A stretch of 11,055 nt of DNA from NCBI GenBank assembly GCA_015660615.1, contig DQKQ01000147.1:1-11055 (forward strand). The letters run 5' to 3'. The stretch comes from Flavobacteriales bacterium. GTDB taxonomy: Bacteria > Bacteroidota > Bacteroidia > Flavobacteriales_D > Sanyastnellaceae. The notes under the pieces are model-generated. The model ran no database searches and was not told the origin of the DNA. It worked only from the letters and a program-made list of their open reading frames with translations. The translations under genes and the position numbers were made by a program. Of this stretch, positions 10,517-11,055 are shown piece by piece. Positions within the stretch are counted from its first letter, which is position 1. Every line of letters begins with the position of its first letter.

Positions 10517-10557
10517 AGAAACGCCGCAAAAAGTTATGAACTGATTACAAGTTTTGT

Positions 10558-10779
10558 TTAAACGCTAGTTAAGCGAGGTTGAATGATATCTAAGTGGTCT
10601 CTACGAATCCACATGGGAGGCTCACCTTCAACCAGCTCGAGAAGCTGAACATCAATGCCTCGTTCGCCAACCACCAGGTAAGTTCCATCATAAGTCGACC
10701 AATCCGTATAATCCGGGTGCTCCACACCCTGGCGAATCTTTACCAAATCTCCTTCTTCTGGGGCGCCGCTCTTTTTCAT
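10558..10779 (-). CDS. GDLV-type small protein (73 aa)
   Basis: MKKSGAPEEGDLVKIRQGVE, HPDYTDWSTYDGTYLVVGER, GIDVQLLELVEGEPPMWIRR and DHLDIIQPRLTSV. 'EEGDLVKIRQG', 'GTYLVVGERG', 'VQLLELV' and a terminal 'HLDII' match the family outline, with a longer header. GAGGA 5 nt before ATG 10779 and an ATGA overlap with the upstream membrane-protein gene support the start. It is the last gene before the P2 promoter. The link to the MKVGDLV group is by pattern and less certain than for the array members. Confidence 0.8.
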   Translation of the reverse strand: MKKSGAPEEGDLVKIRQGVEHPDYTDWSTYDGTYLVVGERGIDVQLLELVEGEPPMWIRRDHLDIIQPRLTSV

Positions 10780-11006
10780 GCTTCCTCACGGCCGCCAGGC
10801 CGTTTTTTCGCCGGGCCCAAAAGTTTATCGACAGTAACCTTAAGCCACCAGTCTTCAAAAACCCAATGAGCTCCAAGCAATGCTACCTGGAGCAAGATTG
10901 TGAGTCCGGAGGCCGCGCGCATATCGCCAGTCCACGCCCACGTTATAGCCAATGTTATAATGACGGAAATTGCTCTCCAAATTAGCACTTTTCTTAGGTG
11001 GGTCAC
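10776..11006 (-). CDS. DUF2061-like membrane protein (76 aa)
   Basis: From GTG 11006 the product starts MTHLRKVLIWRAISVIITLA, then ITWAWTGDMRAASGLTILLQ, VALLGAHWVFEDWWLKVTVD and a basic Gly/Arg tail. 'K-x-L-x-W-R...I-T...TGD...A...H-W-x-x-E...W' is the DUF2061 pattern, with two membrane spans (about 10-25 and 32-50). The function of this family is not established. GGAAGGGATCT before the GTG and a GTGA overlap with an upstream open frame support this start. However, the same frame also stays open to the window edge, so an earlier start outside the window is possible. Confidence 0.75.
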   Translation of the reverse strand: MTHLRKVLIWRAISVIITLAITWAWTGDMRAASGLTILLQVALLGAHWVFEDWWLKVTVDKLLGPAKKRPGGREEA

Positions 11007-11055
11007 AGATCCCTTCCGGTTCGAGGCCGTGGTATCATATACACCGCGCAGCGGT
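11003..11055 (-). CDS. C-terminal end of an upstream gene (partial)
   Basis: A frame open from the window edge ends ...RCAVYMIPRPRTGRDL with TGA at 11005-11003, overlapping the GTG of the DUF2061-like gene as GTGA, the usual junction here. Only 16 codons are visible, too few to identify a product. The competing frame, continuous with the DUF2061-like gene, is also open. Confidence 0.35.
   Translation of the reverse strand, partial: RCAVYMIPRPRTGRDL

Noticed and set aside
10556..10563. GTTTAAAC palindrome and weak CGCT/AGCG stem after the gene ending at 10558
   Set aside because: Too short and without a T-tract to call a terminator.
19..11055. Numerous plus-strand open frames of 60-131 codons
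   Set aside because: All lie opposite well-supported minus-strand genes, lack coherent ribosome sites and give low-complexity or Ser/Pro-rich products; treated as shadows.

Overview
The window reads as part of a tailed-bacteriophage genome (Caudoviricetes), most likely a large myovirus-like phage from an environmental source. Every gene I can support lies on the minus strand. Genes are tiny and packed with 1 to 14 nt overlaps. Starts carry bacterial Shine-Dalgarno sites (GGAGG type), and two near-identical sigma70-type promoters are present. Host and close relatives cannot be fixed from the sequence alone; the T4-like flavour (packaged ADP-ribosyltransferase, late-promoter-like octamer) is inference.

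Layout in the direction of transcription (high to low coordinates). (1) 11055-10558: end of an upstream unit, with a DUF2061-like membrane protein and a 'GDLV' small protein. (2) Promoter P2 (10488-10516) precedes an HELGH metallopeptidase-like gene and then a dense array of 50-100 aa proteins that nearly all begin MKVGDLV and end LEVISE(SR). A complete GTP cyclohydrolase II gene (ribA) sits inside the array, which ends in two single-TM proteins (7539-7688 and 7384-7533). (3) Promoter P1 (7338-7366), a copy of P2, starts a second run of small genes from 7285 down to about 4155, again with several MKVGD-type members and several unrecognised proteins. (4) 4174-2476: an HELEH metallopeptidase-like protein, a DUF5658-like membrane protein and two small proteins. 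Two of these four genes have their Shine-Dalgarno site inside a hairpin, and the block ends at an intrinsic terminator (2431-2450). (5) 2384 to the left edge: four genes coupled by ATGA overlaps, encoding a HAD phosphohydrolase, a small protein with a Cys-His-Asp papain-like pattern, an R-S-E ADP-ribosyltransferase, and a large protein running off the edge that begins a second ADP-ribosyltransferase-like motif.

Two themes stand out. First, the small-gene array is built on a conserved overlap: the 14 nt start header RTGAAAGTCGGTGA carries stop codons in both other frames, so any upstream gene ends within 4 or 14 nt of the next start. This gives many exact 14 nt overlaps and forces a shared '-SESR' C-terminus on unrelated upstream proteins. 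Second, proteins at the left end share a short helical motif (L/F-R-E-Y-I-R-E-x-L-x-S/I-E). It resembles the T4 capsid-targeting sequence and prohead-protease site (L/I-X-E), which suggests a set of packaged, injected host-modifying enzymes comparable to T4 Alt.
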